Shown: positions 54,201 through 62,815 of the stretch, one piece after another | Position numbering within the stretch: the first letter of the stretch is position 1 | Layout: every line of letters begins with the position of its first letter | Assembly (NCBI RefSeq): GCF_022682495.2 | Contig: NC_071399.1 | Span: 53,498,873-53,562,872, forward strand | Direction: 5' to 3' | From: Desmodus rotundus | Taxonomy: Eukaryota > Chordata > Mammalia > Chiroptera > Phyllostomidae | Length of the DNA: 64,000 bases | Made by a program: the position numbers and the translations under genes | Notes under the pieces: model-generated | What the model saw: only the letters and a program-made list of their open reading frames with translations | What the model was told of the DNA's origin: nothing | Database searches by the model: none

Positions 54201-57200
54201 AGGAAAAAGTGAAGGCTATGAAAATTGAAGTAACGGAAAATGTATAGGGCACCAACAGTGACGGGAAGGAAACCGGGACTCAAATCAATGGTTTGGAGCA
54301 GAAGGAAGAAATAAGCATTCAACCAGAACAGAATGAAGAAACAATTCAGAAAAATGAGAAGAGGCTTAGGAACCTCTGGGACAACCTTAAATGTTCCAAC
54401 ATCCAAATCATAGGGTTGCCACAAGGAGAACAACAGGAAGAAATTAAAAATGTGTTTGAAAATATAATGAAGGAGGACTTCCCCAGTCTGGCAAAGGAAA
54501 TAGACTTCCAGGAAGTCCAGGAAGCTCAGAGAGTCCCTAAGAAGCTGGACCCAAGGAGGAACACACCAAGGTACATCATAATTACATTACCCAAGATTAA
54601 AGACGAGGAGAGAATCTTAAGAGTAGCAAGAGGGAAGGAGACAGTTACCTACAGAAGAGTTCCCATGAGACTATCAGCTGATTTCTCAAAAGAAACTTTG
54701 TAGGCAAGAAGGGGCTGGAAAGAAGTATTCAGTCATGAAAGACAAGGACCTACATCCAAGATTACTGTATCCAGCAAAGCTATCATTTAGAATGGAAGGG
54801 CAGATAAAGTGTTTCCCAGATAAGGTCAAGGGTAAAGGAGTTCATCATCACCAGCCCTTATTATATGAAATGTTAAAGGGACTTATCTAAAAAGATCAAA
54901 AATATGAACAGTAAAATGTCAACAAACTCACAACTATCAACAAAAAAAACAAAAATAAAAATGAACTAAGCAAACAACTAGAACAAGAAGAACAGAATCA
55001 CACAAATGTAGATCACATGGAGGATTATCAGCAGGGAGTGGGAGGAGTGAGAATGGAGGAAAAGGTACAGGGAATAAGCATAAATAGTAGGCCCAAAAAT
55101 AGAAAGGGGGAGGTTAAGAATAGCATAGGAAATGGAGAAACCGCCAAAGAAGTTATATGTACAACCCATGGACATGAACCAACGGTGGGGAATGCTGGTG
55201 GGAGAGGGGGTGCAGGGCAGAGGGGAATAAAGGGGAGAAAAAATGGGACAACTGTAATAGCATAATCAGTAAAATATATATATATATTTTTAAAAACAGG
55301 ATCCTGTTGAGTTTCACACATTAGTTTCTTGTTAATTTTTATAAGTCTGGAACAGTCTCCCACCCTTTTTTTTTTTTTTTTTAAATCTCCCACTTTTGGA
55401 GATTTTTTAAATATATCCCACCGATGTTGACTCTTTGAAGAGTTTAGACTATTTGTCTTTTAGCATTTCCCACATTCTAGATCTTATTGTTTCCTCATGG
55501 AACTTTTTAACTTATTCCTTTATCCCCTGTGTTATATTGAAAACTATATCTAAATGTTCCATTCTATTTAGGTTACATGTTTTGAGCAAGATACTTTATA
55601 GGTTTAGTTGTACTCATGTTGCATCTTATCAGAACACAGTATCGGACTGTCCTTTTTTTAGTGAGGATTACTTTAACATTTAGTTAAGACAGTGATCACA
55701 ATGATATCTCCATTATAAAAGTATATTTTTCCTTTTACAATTACTAAATAATCTAGGGTACGTATATCTCATTCCCAACAACTTTTCTTCCATGTTTTTA
55801 ACTTCATCTTTGCCTGAATCAATTATTTATTTTGGAGTTGCAAGATGGTGATTTTCTAATTCAATAATTCCTTCTACTTTTATTAACTAGCCGTCTTTTC
55901 TGTAAAGAATTTTCCTCTGCACTACCATGTCTCCTTCCTTGTTTTCTTTCTCTTTTACCTCATTATAAACTCATAGTGAGTTTCATATATTGACCTCATT
56001 ATAGATTTACAGATTTGTTTTTTAAATTTAGTGAGTTATAATCATTATTGTTTCTGATGTTTACATTGTCCCAGGTTTAGCCAGTAGCAGCCTTCAAAAG
56101 AGTAACACTTTTGAAATGACCCTATCAGTCTTTGAGTATATCCTTCCTTTCTGGTATGATTACAAATCCCAGGCCCACCTTATACTCCTGTGCCTCTGAC
56201 TTGATGTCAGACTTCATTCCTTTTAGTGGGGAATGGACCCAGAAATCAAGATCTGGGTTCTGGATGTGTTCATTCGTTATTACTAAAGTGTGCTTACATC
56301 TAGACTCTTCAGTGGACAGAGCTAAGAAACATGTGATTTTAAATCACAAGTTCATATTATTATTACCAATTCAAATTTAACAGGGAGCTTTGCTTCCTCA
56401 CATTCTTACATTTTGTATTTGTATCTCTTTCCACTTAGAGTAAAAATCTTGTTTTTTAATTACATAAATATGTTTACTTTTTCCTTTATTATACAATATG
56501 TATATGTGTATACAAGTATATAACACAGTATTGTTACTTTTAGTGATTATTCGGTACATTAGATTCCAAGAAGTCAATTGTCTTATAACAGAAAATTTGT
56601 ACCCCTTTACTGATAACATCTCTCTACTCACAATTTCTTTATTTTTGTATCTTTGTAGTTTTACATGGGGGTTCATTGTACTATTCTGATTACTTTCTAT
56701 ATGTTTGAATTTTTCCATAATGAATGTTAAAAAAAAGTTTTAAAATTACTCAGTAAATTACTAAGTAACATTTAAGATTTCTGTCCTCAGAATCTATTCT
56801 ACCAAAAAAGGATAGTCAGAATACTATGTTGAAAGATAATCTGAAATAATGTTTTTCTGTATGGTTATGCTATTATTGTAAATATTGTGGTTCATTTGTT
56901 TCTGTTTTTATTTAATTATAAGATTTAATTTTTCTTTTAAAATTTTATTTATTTAAATTTTATTTACCTCATTTTTGCTGTATGTAAGTATTTACATGGT
57001 TCAGAAATCAAAACCATAGAGTTGTCTTACTTCCACCTTTATTCCTCCTACTCCATTCCCACCTATTTGCTTGTTGTCTTCATATTCTTGAAAATTAAAC
57101 TCACTTAATGAAGCTTCATTTTTCTAAAAGAACAAGTTCTTATTCCCTTAATTGACATTAAAGTTTTTTTATATACTATTAAGTCACTGTTTCTATATTC

Positions 57201-60200
57201 AGAATTTCCCTAAAGTCAGTAGGTAGTTTCTGTAACTTTTGGGAGAATATCACATACAATATCTACATACTTGCTATGCAACTATTTCATACACTATAAA
57301 CACAAGAAATAAGACATACTCTTCCTCTCTTTAGTGTTTATTTAGGTACCCAACATATATTAAAAAAGGCTATATAATCTTTTTCTTCACAATATTATAC
57401 TCCTTATACAGGAAATAAAAGAACAACCAACTAAGTTGTATATTAGATTGTAACCTTGACCTTCTGTTAATGTACTTTTCAAAGAGAAAAGTCACACTTA
57501 CTCTCTGTCAAACAAATAAGTGATAAAATGGAACAGAATGTTAAAACTTCCCTCAAAAACAGCATATTTTTAAACTATTTGTATGGATGGGTATGGGTGA
57601 ATATATATGAGGTCTGTCCAGAAAAAGTCCCAACTGTTGTTAATATGAGAATGGTTTGCATGACATCCATGTAACCTGGCAGCCAGGGAGAGTAGACTGG
57701 AAGGTGCATGTGTGACCAGTGACTTCACCGTACCAGTCAGTTGGGGCAATAGACCCTTTTGAGTGAGCACATGTACCTTGTGGCCATCGCATTCAAAACG
57801 AGTGAGTGAGTAGAACAACGAATCTGCATCACATTTTGTTAAGCTTGAACATTCCGCTGCAGAAACTATTCGGATGATTCAGAAGGCTGCAGCTATGGGC
57901 AACTGGTGATCGGCAGCTTCATTAGGACAATGTGCCTGCTCAAGCATCACATCTCGTGCAGTTTTTTTTTGAGAAACATCAAATCACCCAGGTGACTCAG
58001 CCTCTTATAGCCCAGATTTGGCACCCTGCAACTTCTGACTTTTCCCAAAACTAAAATCACCTTTGAAAAGGAAGAGATTTCAGACCATTGATGAGATTCA
58101 GGAAAATACAATGGGGCGGCTGATGGTGATTGGGAGAACTGTGTAAGGTCTGAAGGTGCCTACTTTGAAGGGGACTGAGGCGTCATTGTCTTACATGCAA
58201 TGTTTCTTGTTTCTTGTATCTTCTTTGATAAATGTCTCCATTTTTCATACTACATGCCTGGAAAGCTTGGGCAGACCTTGTATATCTCCAAAATCAAGAT
58301 ATTGGTAGGGCCGTGCTCCCTGCAAAGCTTTAGGAGAGAATCTTTCCTTGCACCTTCTTGCTCCTGGTGTCTCCAGGTGTTACTTGTCTTGAAACTGTAT
58401 AACTCGAGAACCAAGATGGCGGCGTAGGTAGACACACTGCGCCTCCTCGCACAACCAGAACTGACAGAGAATCGAACAGCAAGGGGGACCAACACCAAGG
58501 AAACAGAAAATAATCATTCATCCAGACTGGTAGGAGGGGCGGAGACGGCACTGGGGTGGAGAGGACTCGCGTGGCTGTGGCGGGACTGAGACTGGCGGAG
58601 TGTGGGACAAATGGCGCAGGCAGTCCGAGCACTAGCAGACCCTGCGGTCCCACATTTGCACAGATAAACCCAGAGGGCCGGACTCAGAGTGGCGGAGAGT
58701 GGGGCAGGCAGAGTGGCGGATAGCACATTGCGGCACCACATTCGCCCACAGATAAACCAGATGAACGGCGGGCAGAGAAGCAGACCGCTGCGCAACCCAG
58801 GGCTCCAGCTCGGGGAAATAAAGCCTCAAACCTCTGATTGAAAGCGCCCCTGGGGGTTGGGGCGGCAGGAGAGACTCCCAGCCTCACAGGAGAGGTTGTT
58901 GGAGAGACCCACAGGGGCCTAGAGTGTGCACAGGCCCACTTACTCGGGAACCAGCACCAGAGGGGCCCAGTTTGATTGTGGGTAGCGGAGTGAAAGACTG
59001 AAATCCGGAGGAGAGTGAAGCGGGCGCCATTGCTCCCTCTCGGCCCCACCCCCACGTACAGCATCACAGCGCAGCGACCAGCATTACCCCGCCCCGGTGA
59101 ACACCTAAGGCTCCGCCCCTTAAAGTAACAGACGCGCCAAGACAGACAAACAAAAAAAATGGCCCAAATGACAGAACACTTCAAAGCTCCAGAAAAAATA
59201 CAACTAAGCGACGAAGAGATAGCCAACCTATCGGATGCACAGTTCAAAGCACTGGTTATCAATATGCTCACAGACTTGGTTGAATCTATTCGAAAAACAG
59301 ATGAAAAAATGAAGCCTATGCTAACAGAAACAAAGGAAAATGTACAGGGAACCAATAGTGATGAGAAGGAAACTGGGACTCAAATCAATGCTATGGACCA
59401 GAAGGAAGAAACAAACATTCAACCAGAAAAGAATGAAGAAACAAGAACTTGGAAAAATGAGGAGAGGCTTAGGAACCTCCAGGACACCTTGAAACGTTCC
59501 AACATCCGAATTATAGGGGTGCCAGAAGGAGAAGAGGAAGAACAAAAAATTGAAAACTTATTTGAACAAATAATGGAGAACTTCCCCGATCTGGCAAAGG
59601 AAATAGACTTCCGGGAAGTCCAGGAAGCTCAGAGAGTCCCAAAGAAGCTGGACCCAAGGAGGACCACAACAAGACACATCATAATTACATTACCCAAGAT
59701 TAAACGCAAGGACCTACGTCCAAGATTACTATATCCAGCAAAGATATCATTTAGAATGGAAGGGAGGATAAAGTGCTTCTCAGATAAGGTCAAGTTGAAG
59801 AGGTTCATCATCACCAAGCCCTTATTATATGAAATGTTAAAGGGAGTTACCTAAGAAAAAGATCAAAAATAGGAACAGTAAAAATGACACCAAACTCACA
59901 GTTATTAACGACCACACATAAAACAAAAACGAGAGCAAACTAGGCAAACAACTAGAACATGAGGGTTGTCAATAAGGGAGTGGGAGGGGGAGAGGGGGGT
60001 AAAGGTACAGAGAATAAGTAGCATAGATGATAGGTGGAAAATAGACAGGGGGAGGGTAAAAATAGTGTAGGAAATGTAGAAGCCAAAGAACTTATAAGTA
60101 TGACCCATGGACATGAACTATGGGGGGGGAATGTGGGAGGGAGGGGGGTGGGCAGGATGGAGTGGAGTGGGGGGGGAAATGGGACAACTGTAATAGCATA

Positions 60201-61372
60201 ATCAATAAATATATTTAAAAAAATAAAATAAAATAAAATAAAATACGAATTAATCTTCAAAAAAAAAAAAAAAAAAAAAAGAAACTGTATAACTCCAGTT
60301 TCTGCCTCTGAATTCATGTTCTCTCTCCTCTAGCTGTCTTTTCTAGGGACACATTATTGGATTTAGGGCCTATCTGAGTAATCTAGGATGATGTCATCTT
60401 AACTCGATCACATGTACAAAGACCCTTTTTCCAAATAAGGTTCCAGTATTTAGAATATGAACATATTTCTTGGGTACCTCCATTCAGCCCAGCAATTAGT
60501 GTGCGTGCACACACACAGATACTCAATTCTCATTCTTCATAGTATGTTCTATAAAGTCGCAGTGAACACCGATTTAGCAAATACTGAACCATTTCTCCTA
60601 GGGGAAATATATATAGCCCACATAGATTATAACCTTAAATCCTAAAAGCAACCCATCCTGGTAGTCTATTATATAAAAGGCAAAGTGAGGTTCAGAGTGA
60701 CTCCCCTGAGGCCACCTCACTAACAGTGTCAGAGTCGGAGCTTCTTGCACCACACTGCCCTTTTCTCTTCCTGTCTTCATCCTGTGGTCATACTAAAATA
60801 AGAAGGATCGTCATCGCCTTGTTTGTCCTCAGCTGGGAATTTGCACATGTAGAGCAACTTGAACTTTTAAAGACTGAAAGTGCTATAATAATTGATTTTG
60901 AGGAGCAAATAAATTTAGTGAGTAGGTGAATTTTCAGAATCAGAAAATAAATGAGGATTAGCTTTATATATAGGTACATACATATATACATACATATATT
61001 TTATATATTTTGTCTGATGTAACTCGTAAGATGATGGATGATGAAACCTGAAGGTTACATAATGTAGTGACCTCATAGCATCTTACATCTGTGTTAGAAA
61101 AAATATGTCCATTGAAGTAGGCAGTTTATTTCACCTCTTAGTTTAATAGCTGTGACACAAAGCAATACCATTCATGTGAAAATGTTTGAATAAGTTTAGT
61201 ACGAAAGTAATTCATTGAGAGTAGAATTTACTTATGTTATACCTTCTGTTCTAGGTAGATGTGAAAGTAGACCCCAAGGATTTGCGAATAGATACATTTC
61301 GGGCCAAAGGAGCAGGAGGCCAGCATGTTAATACAACTGATAGCGCCGTCAGACTTGTCCATGTCCCCACAG
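34003..61372 (+). CDS. MTRF1: MTRF1, mitochondrial peptide chain release factor 1 (mtRF1), coding exons 1-6 of a longer gene
   Basis: Span of the coding part visible here. Six exons join in phase to codons 1-330 of a protein about 445 residues long in human; the C-terminus is beyond the right edge. mtRF1 is a class I release factor of the mitochondrial matrix. It is now generally assigned to termination at the non-standard AGA/AGG codons of the mitochondrial genome. Residues 1 to about 60 are Arg/His-rich with no acid before Asp36, consistent with a targeting peptide. Then come a helical domain, the codon-recognition region with the extended loop [14 protein letters not shown] (264-277), which replaces the short PxT-type loop of ordinary RF1, and GGQ at 311-313. 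All splice sites are GT-AG and no stops were seen. Confidence 0.95.
34921..35122 (-). mobile_element. tRNA-derived SINE, older subfamily
   Basis: Contains a (GA)n run at about 34962-34984 and ends GAGCTACCCGGCCCTGGCTG, with the bracketing GACTGGCTTTTT/GCCTGGCTTTTTTT duplication. Confidence 0.82.
35211..35402 (-). mobile_element. Bat tRNA-derived SINE (Ves-like)
   Basis: AAAAGATTTTATTTATTTAT start, CCACACCAACCAGGGTCC end. Flanks repeat ATCCATAC(T/G), a target duplication. Confidence 0.87.
36245..37140. other. MTRF1 intron 1 remainder
   Basis: AT-rich intronic DNA, nothing recognised. Confidence 0.4.
37150..37241 (+). CDS. MTRF1: MTRF1 coding exon 2 (codons 139-169)
   Basis: Acceptor TTTGTAG, then GT completing Ser139, then [18 protein letters not shown] through INVLYSE, ending phase 0 at GTATGT. 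The 92 nt fit 2+90. Confidence 0.94.
37245..38530. other. MTRF1 intron 2
   Basis: No repeat or gene recognised. Short frames have no similarity to known proteins. Confidence 0.4.
38535..38616 (+). CDS. MTRF1: MTRF1 coding exon 3 (codons 170-196 plus one base)
   Basis: Acceptor TTTTTTAG, then [20 protein letters not shown] through SGRTTG plus one base, then a GTCTGT donor. This donor is weaker than the others. The segment begins the release-factor core (ILEV.-GRTTGGD). Confidence 0.93.
38842..38949 (+). CDS. MTRF1: MTRF1 coding exon 4 (codons 197-232 plus one base)
   Basis: Separated from exon 3 by a short intron of 225 bases. Acceptor TTTTAG, then Gly197 completed, [20 protein letters not shown] through NYTPADY and one base, then GTAAGT. 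Confidence 0.94.
39056..39255 (-). mobile_element. tRNA-derived SINE, older subfamily
   Basis: TTCTTTATTGATTTTGAGAG start, (GA)-rich middle, CTGAGCTACCCAGCCAGGGC end. MTRF1 intron 4. Confidence 0.82.
39260..39696. other. MTRF1 intron 4, unclassified
   Basis: No feature recognised apart from a short purine run near 39505-39535. Confidence 0.35.
39707..41622 (-). mobile_element. ORF1-only (HAL1-like) element, copy D, full length, antisense in MTRF1 intron 4
   Basis: The 5' end at the high coordinate (reads GAGAACCAAGATGGCGGCGT on the minus strand) and 3' tail near 39710. Flanked by TGATTTATCA at 39697-39706 and 41623-41632. ORF1 is broken at one place into 40935-40594 and 40584-40345 by a TGA where copies have CGA, a CpG-decay change. 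The C-terminal-domain segment missing from copies B and G is present (40254-40395). No ORF2. Confidence 0.88.
41986..44423 (-). mobile_element. ORF1-only LINE-1 derivative, copy E, older lineage
   Basis: Antisense in MTRF1 intron 4, flanked by TTGGTATAGATTT (from 41973) and TTGGTATAGAGTTT (from 44424). The minus strand 43268-42732 encodes an ORF1p N-terminus ([40 protein letters not shown]). Downstream the reading frame is broken. Near 42536-42543 it passes from an [12 protein letters not shown] segment straight to the GTYSQDC-type end, skipping the same C-terminal-domain region absent from copies B and G. No ORF2; 5' UTR about 1.2 kb. Confidence 0.75.
44636..44840 (+). mobile_element. Bat tRNA-derived SINE (Ves-like)
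   Basis: AGCCCTGGCTGTTGTGGCTC head, CCCAGTCAGGGCACATGCC body, AAATAAATAAATCTC tail. Confidence 0.87.
44842..45997. other. MTRF1 intron 4, mostly unclassified
   Basis: Contains a MIR fragment (about 45125-45310, listed separately); otherwise AT-rich with nothing recognised. Confidence 0.35.
45125..45310 (-). mobile_element. MIR SINE fragment
   Basis: ATTTTACAGATGAAGATCTA, GCTCAGAGAGTAAGTAACTA and CCAAGATCATGCAATAAG read as antisense MIR. Confidence 0.65.
46008..46259 (+). mobile_element. Chimeric insertion: antisense tRNA-Lys 5' half joined to a truncated L1 3' end
   Basis: Bracketed by AAATGAAATT at 45998-46007 and 46260-46269. The left 38 bases, on the minus strand, read GCCTGGCTAGCTCAGTCGGG then AGAGCAAAGGACTCTT, matching tRNA-Lys(CTT) from the acceptor stem to the anticodon loop. 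The rest is a G-rich L1-type 3' UTR ending GCACACAACTGTAATTGAAT and AATAAAAATT. It is not a functional tRNA gene because the 3' half is absent. Confidence 0.65.
46890..47083 (+). mobile_element. tRNA-derived SINE, older subfamily
   Basis: AGGCCCTGGCCCAGTAGTTG head and TAAAAATAAATA tail; flanked by AAAGAGTCAAGG at 46878-46889 and 47084-47095. Confidence 0.85.
47157..47655 (-). mobile_element. LTR-type repeat (ERVL/MaLR-like), antisense
   Basis: The minus strand begins TGTGGTAGGTAGCCTCAGAG and includes GAGATTAGGTTACAAAGAAC and a GGCTTCCATAT segment; the other end reads TTACACAGCAATTGATAAC. TG...CA-type ends. Family name not certain. Confidence 0.5.
48062..48240 (+). mobile_element. Bat tRNA-derived SINE (Ves-like)
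   Basis: GCCTTGGCTGGTGTGGCTCA head; flanked by ACAGAACTTCAG on both sides (about 48052 and 48289), with a (TA)n tail expansion between. Confidence 0.87.
48239..48273 (+). repeat. (TA)n microsatellite at a SINE tail
   Basis: About 17 TA units directly after the SINE A/T tail. Confidence 0.95.
48300..49550. other. MTRF1 intron 4, probable ancient L1 3' UTR material
   Basis: A-rich sense strand with repeat-like texture. No gene; frames at 48972-49187 and 49248-49466 have no protein similarity. Confidence 0.3.
49569..49776 (+). mobile_element. Bat tRNA-derived SINE (Ves-like), well preserved
   Basis: GCCCTGGCTGGTGTGGCTCA head, GGTTCGATTCCCAG B-box intact, AAATAAATAAATAAAGTC tail. Flanks GACCCTTAATTCA / GGACTTTAATTCA. 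Confidence 0.9.
49790..50770 (+). mobile_element. Old L1 (L1M) 3' UTR, split by a SINE
   Basis: ACCATTTTACAACTCCATGA, GGAAACAAAAGAGATAGACG, TGTAACTGGGAAGAGGTATA and the TATATTACTGCATAATAAAA end. Confidence 0.45.
50284..50490 (+). mobile_element. tRNA-derived SINE, older subfamily
   Basis: CCCTGGCCAGTGTGGCTG head, AGGTTCGATTCCCAGTCG body, AAGCATGTCCTTGGGCAAGG end. Flanked by AAAAGAC(G)AAATCA/AAAAGACATAATCA duplications. Confidence 0.85.
51292..51464 (+). CDS. MTRF1: MTRF1 coding exon 5 (codons 233-290), codon-recognition region
   Basis: Acceptor CCCTAG after a 12.3-kb intron filled with retroelements. Encodes [36 protein letters not shown] and [20 protein letters not shown], ending phase 0 at [20 protein letters not shown] is the lengthened recognition loop that distinguishes mtRF1 from MTRF1L and bacterial RF1. 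The family substitution is present and intact here. Confidence 0.95.
51470..52235. other. MTRF1 intron 5, first part
   Basis: AT-rich with a (CA)-rich patch near 51965-52010. Probably an old repeat, not named. Confidence 0.35.
52240..53275 (-). mobile_element. Ancient LTR-type repeat with an inserted DNA transposon
   Basis: Contains GCTCACAGAACTCAG, GGAGGCATTAATATG, CAATCTCCAGCCCCTCTC and a terminal TATATATTTCTTATTAAAAA/TCACAATATCACA. The minus strand thus begins TGTGATATTGTGATT. An hAT-like element at 52866-53092 interrupts it. Confidence 0.5.
52866..53092. mobile_element. Non-autonomous hAT-like element
   Basis: Ends AGCAATTTTCAGTC and GTTGAAAATAACCG form imperfect inverted repeats. The interior CTAATCACTAAAATTTTATA and TTTATCTGACAGTTTAAGGG resembles the other two copies. 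Confidence 0.45.
53367..55299 (+). mobile_element. ORF1-only (HAL1-like) element, copy F, older
   Basis: In MTRF1 intron 5, sense. 5' end ACTTCTGACCAAGATGTAGG (decayed YY1 motif); 3' end GGGACAACTGTAATAGCATAA with a (TA)n/A tail. Flanked by GATCCTG at 53360-53366 and 55300-55306. ORF1 is broken by TAG stops near 54245 and 54700 (54032-54247, 54293-54703). It retains the C-terminal-domain segment. No ORF2. Confidence 0.82.
55310..57605. other. MTRF1 intron 5, middle part
   Basis: AT-rich. Texture suggests ancient repeats (for example GTTGACTCTTTGAAGAGTTT near 55424), but no family could be fixed and no gene was seen. Confidence 0.35.
57608..58284 (+). mobile_element. Internally deleted mariner element
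   Basis: Inverted ends: GAGGTCTGTCCAG at the left and, on the other strand from the right, CAAGGTCTGCCCAAG, both flanked by TA-rich sequence. The interior keeps an N-terminal transposase trace ([19 protein letters not shown]) and a C-terminal trace ([30 protein letters not shown]) in decayed frames. The middle, including the first two catalytic Asp regions, is gone. Confidence 0.75.
58406..60280 (+). mobile_element. ORF1-only (HAL1-like) element, copy G, full length, youngest
   Basis: Flanked by a perfect 15-bp target duplication GAAACTGTATAACTC (58391-58405, 60281-60295). Starts GAGAACCAAGATGGCGGCG with a 753-base GC-rich 5' UTR (many CpGs kept), open ORF1 (59159-59854), G-rich 3' UTR and GGGACAACTGTAATAGCATAA. 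Then A-rich (AAAAT)n, a 14-base unique segment and a pure tract of 22 A. No ORF2. Sits in MTRF1 intron 5 in sense orientation, about 120 bases from the mariner element. Confidence 0.93.
59159..59854 (+). CDS. ORF1p-like protein of retroelement copy G (231 aa, intact frame, internally shortened)
   Basis: Starts [20 protein letters not shown] and ends [10 protein letters not shown]. Order: short helical N-terminus (1-50), Glu/Lys/Asn-rich linker (50-110), RRM-like part from [17 protein letters not shown] (about 115-170), then a shortened C-terminal domain with [10 protein letters not shown] joined to [16 protein letters not shown]. About half the length of a usual mammalian ORF1p coiled coil is visible. 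The 46-47 missing residues correspond to the ARRDWQ-containing RNA-binding part in copies A, D and F. There are no stops or frameshifts, and the start context AAAATGG is favourable. Whether it is made is unknown. Confidence 0.78.
   Translation: MAQMTEHFKAPEKIQLSDEEIANLSDAQFKALVINMLTDLVESIRKTDEKMKPMLTETKENVQGTNSDEKETGTQINAMDQKEETNIQPEKNEETRTWKNEERLRNLQDTLKRSNIRIIGVPEGEEEEQKIENLFEQIMENFPDLAKEIDFREVQEAQRVPKKLDPRRTTTRHIIITLPKIKRKDLRPRLLYPAKISFRMEGRIKCFSDKVKLKRFIITKPLLYEMLKGVT
60296..61254. other. MTRF1 intron 5, last part
   Basis: Contains an antisense MIR fragment (60640-60745: GCAAAGTGAGGTTCAGAGTG, CAGTGTCAGAGTCGGAGC). The remainder is AT-rich, with a TATA-rich patch near 60970-61005. Confidence 0.45.
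61255..61372 (+). CDS. MTRF1: MTRF1 coding exon 6 (codons 291-329 plus one base), GGQ motif
   Basis: Acceptor TTCTAG, then [20 protein letters not shown] and [19 protein letters not shown] plus one base, then GTAAGC. GGQ (codons 311-313) enters the peptidyl-transferase centre; its Gln is the residue normally N5-methylated. No later MTRF1 exon was found before the window ends. Confidence 0.95.
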
Positions 61373-61736
61373 GTAAGCAAGTCCATTGCTTTTGTACTTT
61401 TAACTTTTTTTTTATAACTTATAATTTAGCATTTAGAAGGAAAGAGTTCCATGTTAGTGTCTCACACAAACCCTTTAAAGGTGACATTGGGGTCATAGGT
61501 CTGAAATCCGCAATGTGTTCATATTCACCTTCTGTTTGGAAAAGACACCTCTCTCAAAGGAGGCAGAGAGCTAGAGGACCTATTCAGAGAAGCTGCTACA
61601 GGAGTAAGCAACCAGAGGCACCCTAGCCTAAAAACAAACTTGAAAATGGTATTGGACATGCCACTGCAATGGATCTTTTATCACCTTATAGATTGACTGC
61701 TAGTTCCATTAGGCTCTGCTGCATGAACACTGTTAT

Positions 61737-62521
61737 TTTATTTTTTTTAATTTTTAAATTTTTTTTATTTTTAATGACTGAAACAAAAAAGATCTAAAAC
61801 TGCATCTTCTGGAAGAACGAACCATTTGTTCTTGCCAGTCTTCTACTTCTCTTCAAACTTGACCTTGGCCTTCCATTGAGCCTTGCATTTCAGACAGGAT
61901 CTCTGAAGATGTCCTTGTTGACAGCAGTTTTGTCCAAAGAGATATCCCCAGAGTACCTTGTGGCCATGAGTTGATTGTAGTTACAAACTTTCACAAAAGA
62001 CTTGATCTTTGACCTCTTGGCAATTTTCTTCTTGCCCATGGAGGCTGTTACTTTGTGGGGGTATGTGGTCAATTCCAGCCAGCAGAGCATGGCTGTAAGG
62101 CAATCTGGTGCTTTACATATACATTAATTATCCCAATGAGCCTATGAGGTAGCAACTATGATTACTCATTTTATAGATGAGAAAATGGACATTAGATCAC
62201 CCAGACCATGTCACACAGCTCAGAAGAAGCAAACAGGCGAGATTTAGGCTGGCTCCTCATCACTATATTTAGTTAGTATAACCAGCTACAAACAGGAGAT
62301 CATTCCTGGTACCTACCCTTGGCTCCAGTAGCCATCTGAGTATAGTGTCTCTCTCTCCTCCTCCTCCTCCTTTCTTCCCCTCTCTTTCCCTCTCCCCATC
62401 TCTCTCACCTCAGTCATCATCACTGTTCTTTATGATGACCGCTTTGTGTCCAGAGTAGCATCTGGCCAGGACCAGCACTACCTTCCCAGGTTTCATAAAC
62501 TTGCCCATTTTTGACAGCAGC
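61737..62521 (-). pseudogene. RPL27 processed pseudogene, interrupted by a MIR-containing segment
   Basis: In MTRF1 intron 6, antisense. The minus strand from about 62512 reads [15 protein letters not shown] and [11 protein letters not shown] then a stop. After an interruption of roughly 300 bases (about 62105-62410) it resumes with [48 protein letters not shown] and the 3' end with an ATTAAAAAT-type signal and A-rich tail. Flanking TGAACAC copies (61724-61730, 62522-62528) suggest target duplications. Stops and frameshifts exclude function. Confidence 0.88.
62135..62260 (-). mobile_element. MIR SINE fragment inside the RPL27 pseudogene gap
   Basis: CTCATTTTATAGATGAGAAA and GACCATGTCACACAGCTCAG read as antisense MIR. 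Confidence 0.65.
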
Positions 62522-62614
62522 TGAACACATTTAGATACTGGTCATTTTGGTATACTACGAGGTAGTTTTGCAGTCCTTAATGTGATTTTCAATATTTCTA
62601 TCATTTTCCAAATT

Positions 62615-62815
62615 TTTAAAAAATAGATTTTATTAATTATGCTATTACAGTTGTCCTGATTTTTCCCTTTTGCCCCCCTCCACCTGGTACCCTCATTCCC
62701 TCCAGCATTCCCCCCCTTATGCATGTCCATGGGTCATGTATATAAGTTCTTTGGCTATTCTATTACCTATACTGTTCTTAACATCCCTGTCTATTATGTA
62801 CCTACCAATTTGAGC
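62615..62815 (-). mobile_element. 5'-truncated L1/HAL1 3' end fragment
   Basis: TTTTATTAATTATGCTATTA and CAGTTGTCCTGATTTTTCCC with the C-rich region match, in reverse, the 3' ends of the ORF1-only elements. No coding part. Confidence 0.75.

Noticed and set aside
58684..59355. 223-codon minus-strand open frame over copy G
   Set aside because: Antisense of the 5' UTR and the beginning of ORF1, reproduced in sister copies because they share sequence; no coding signature of its own.
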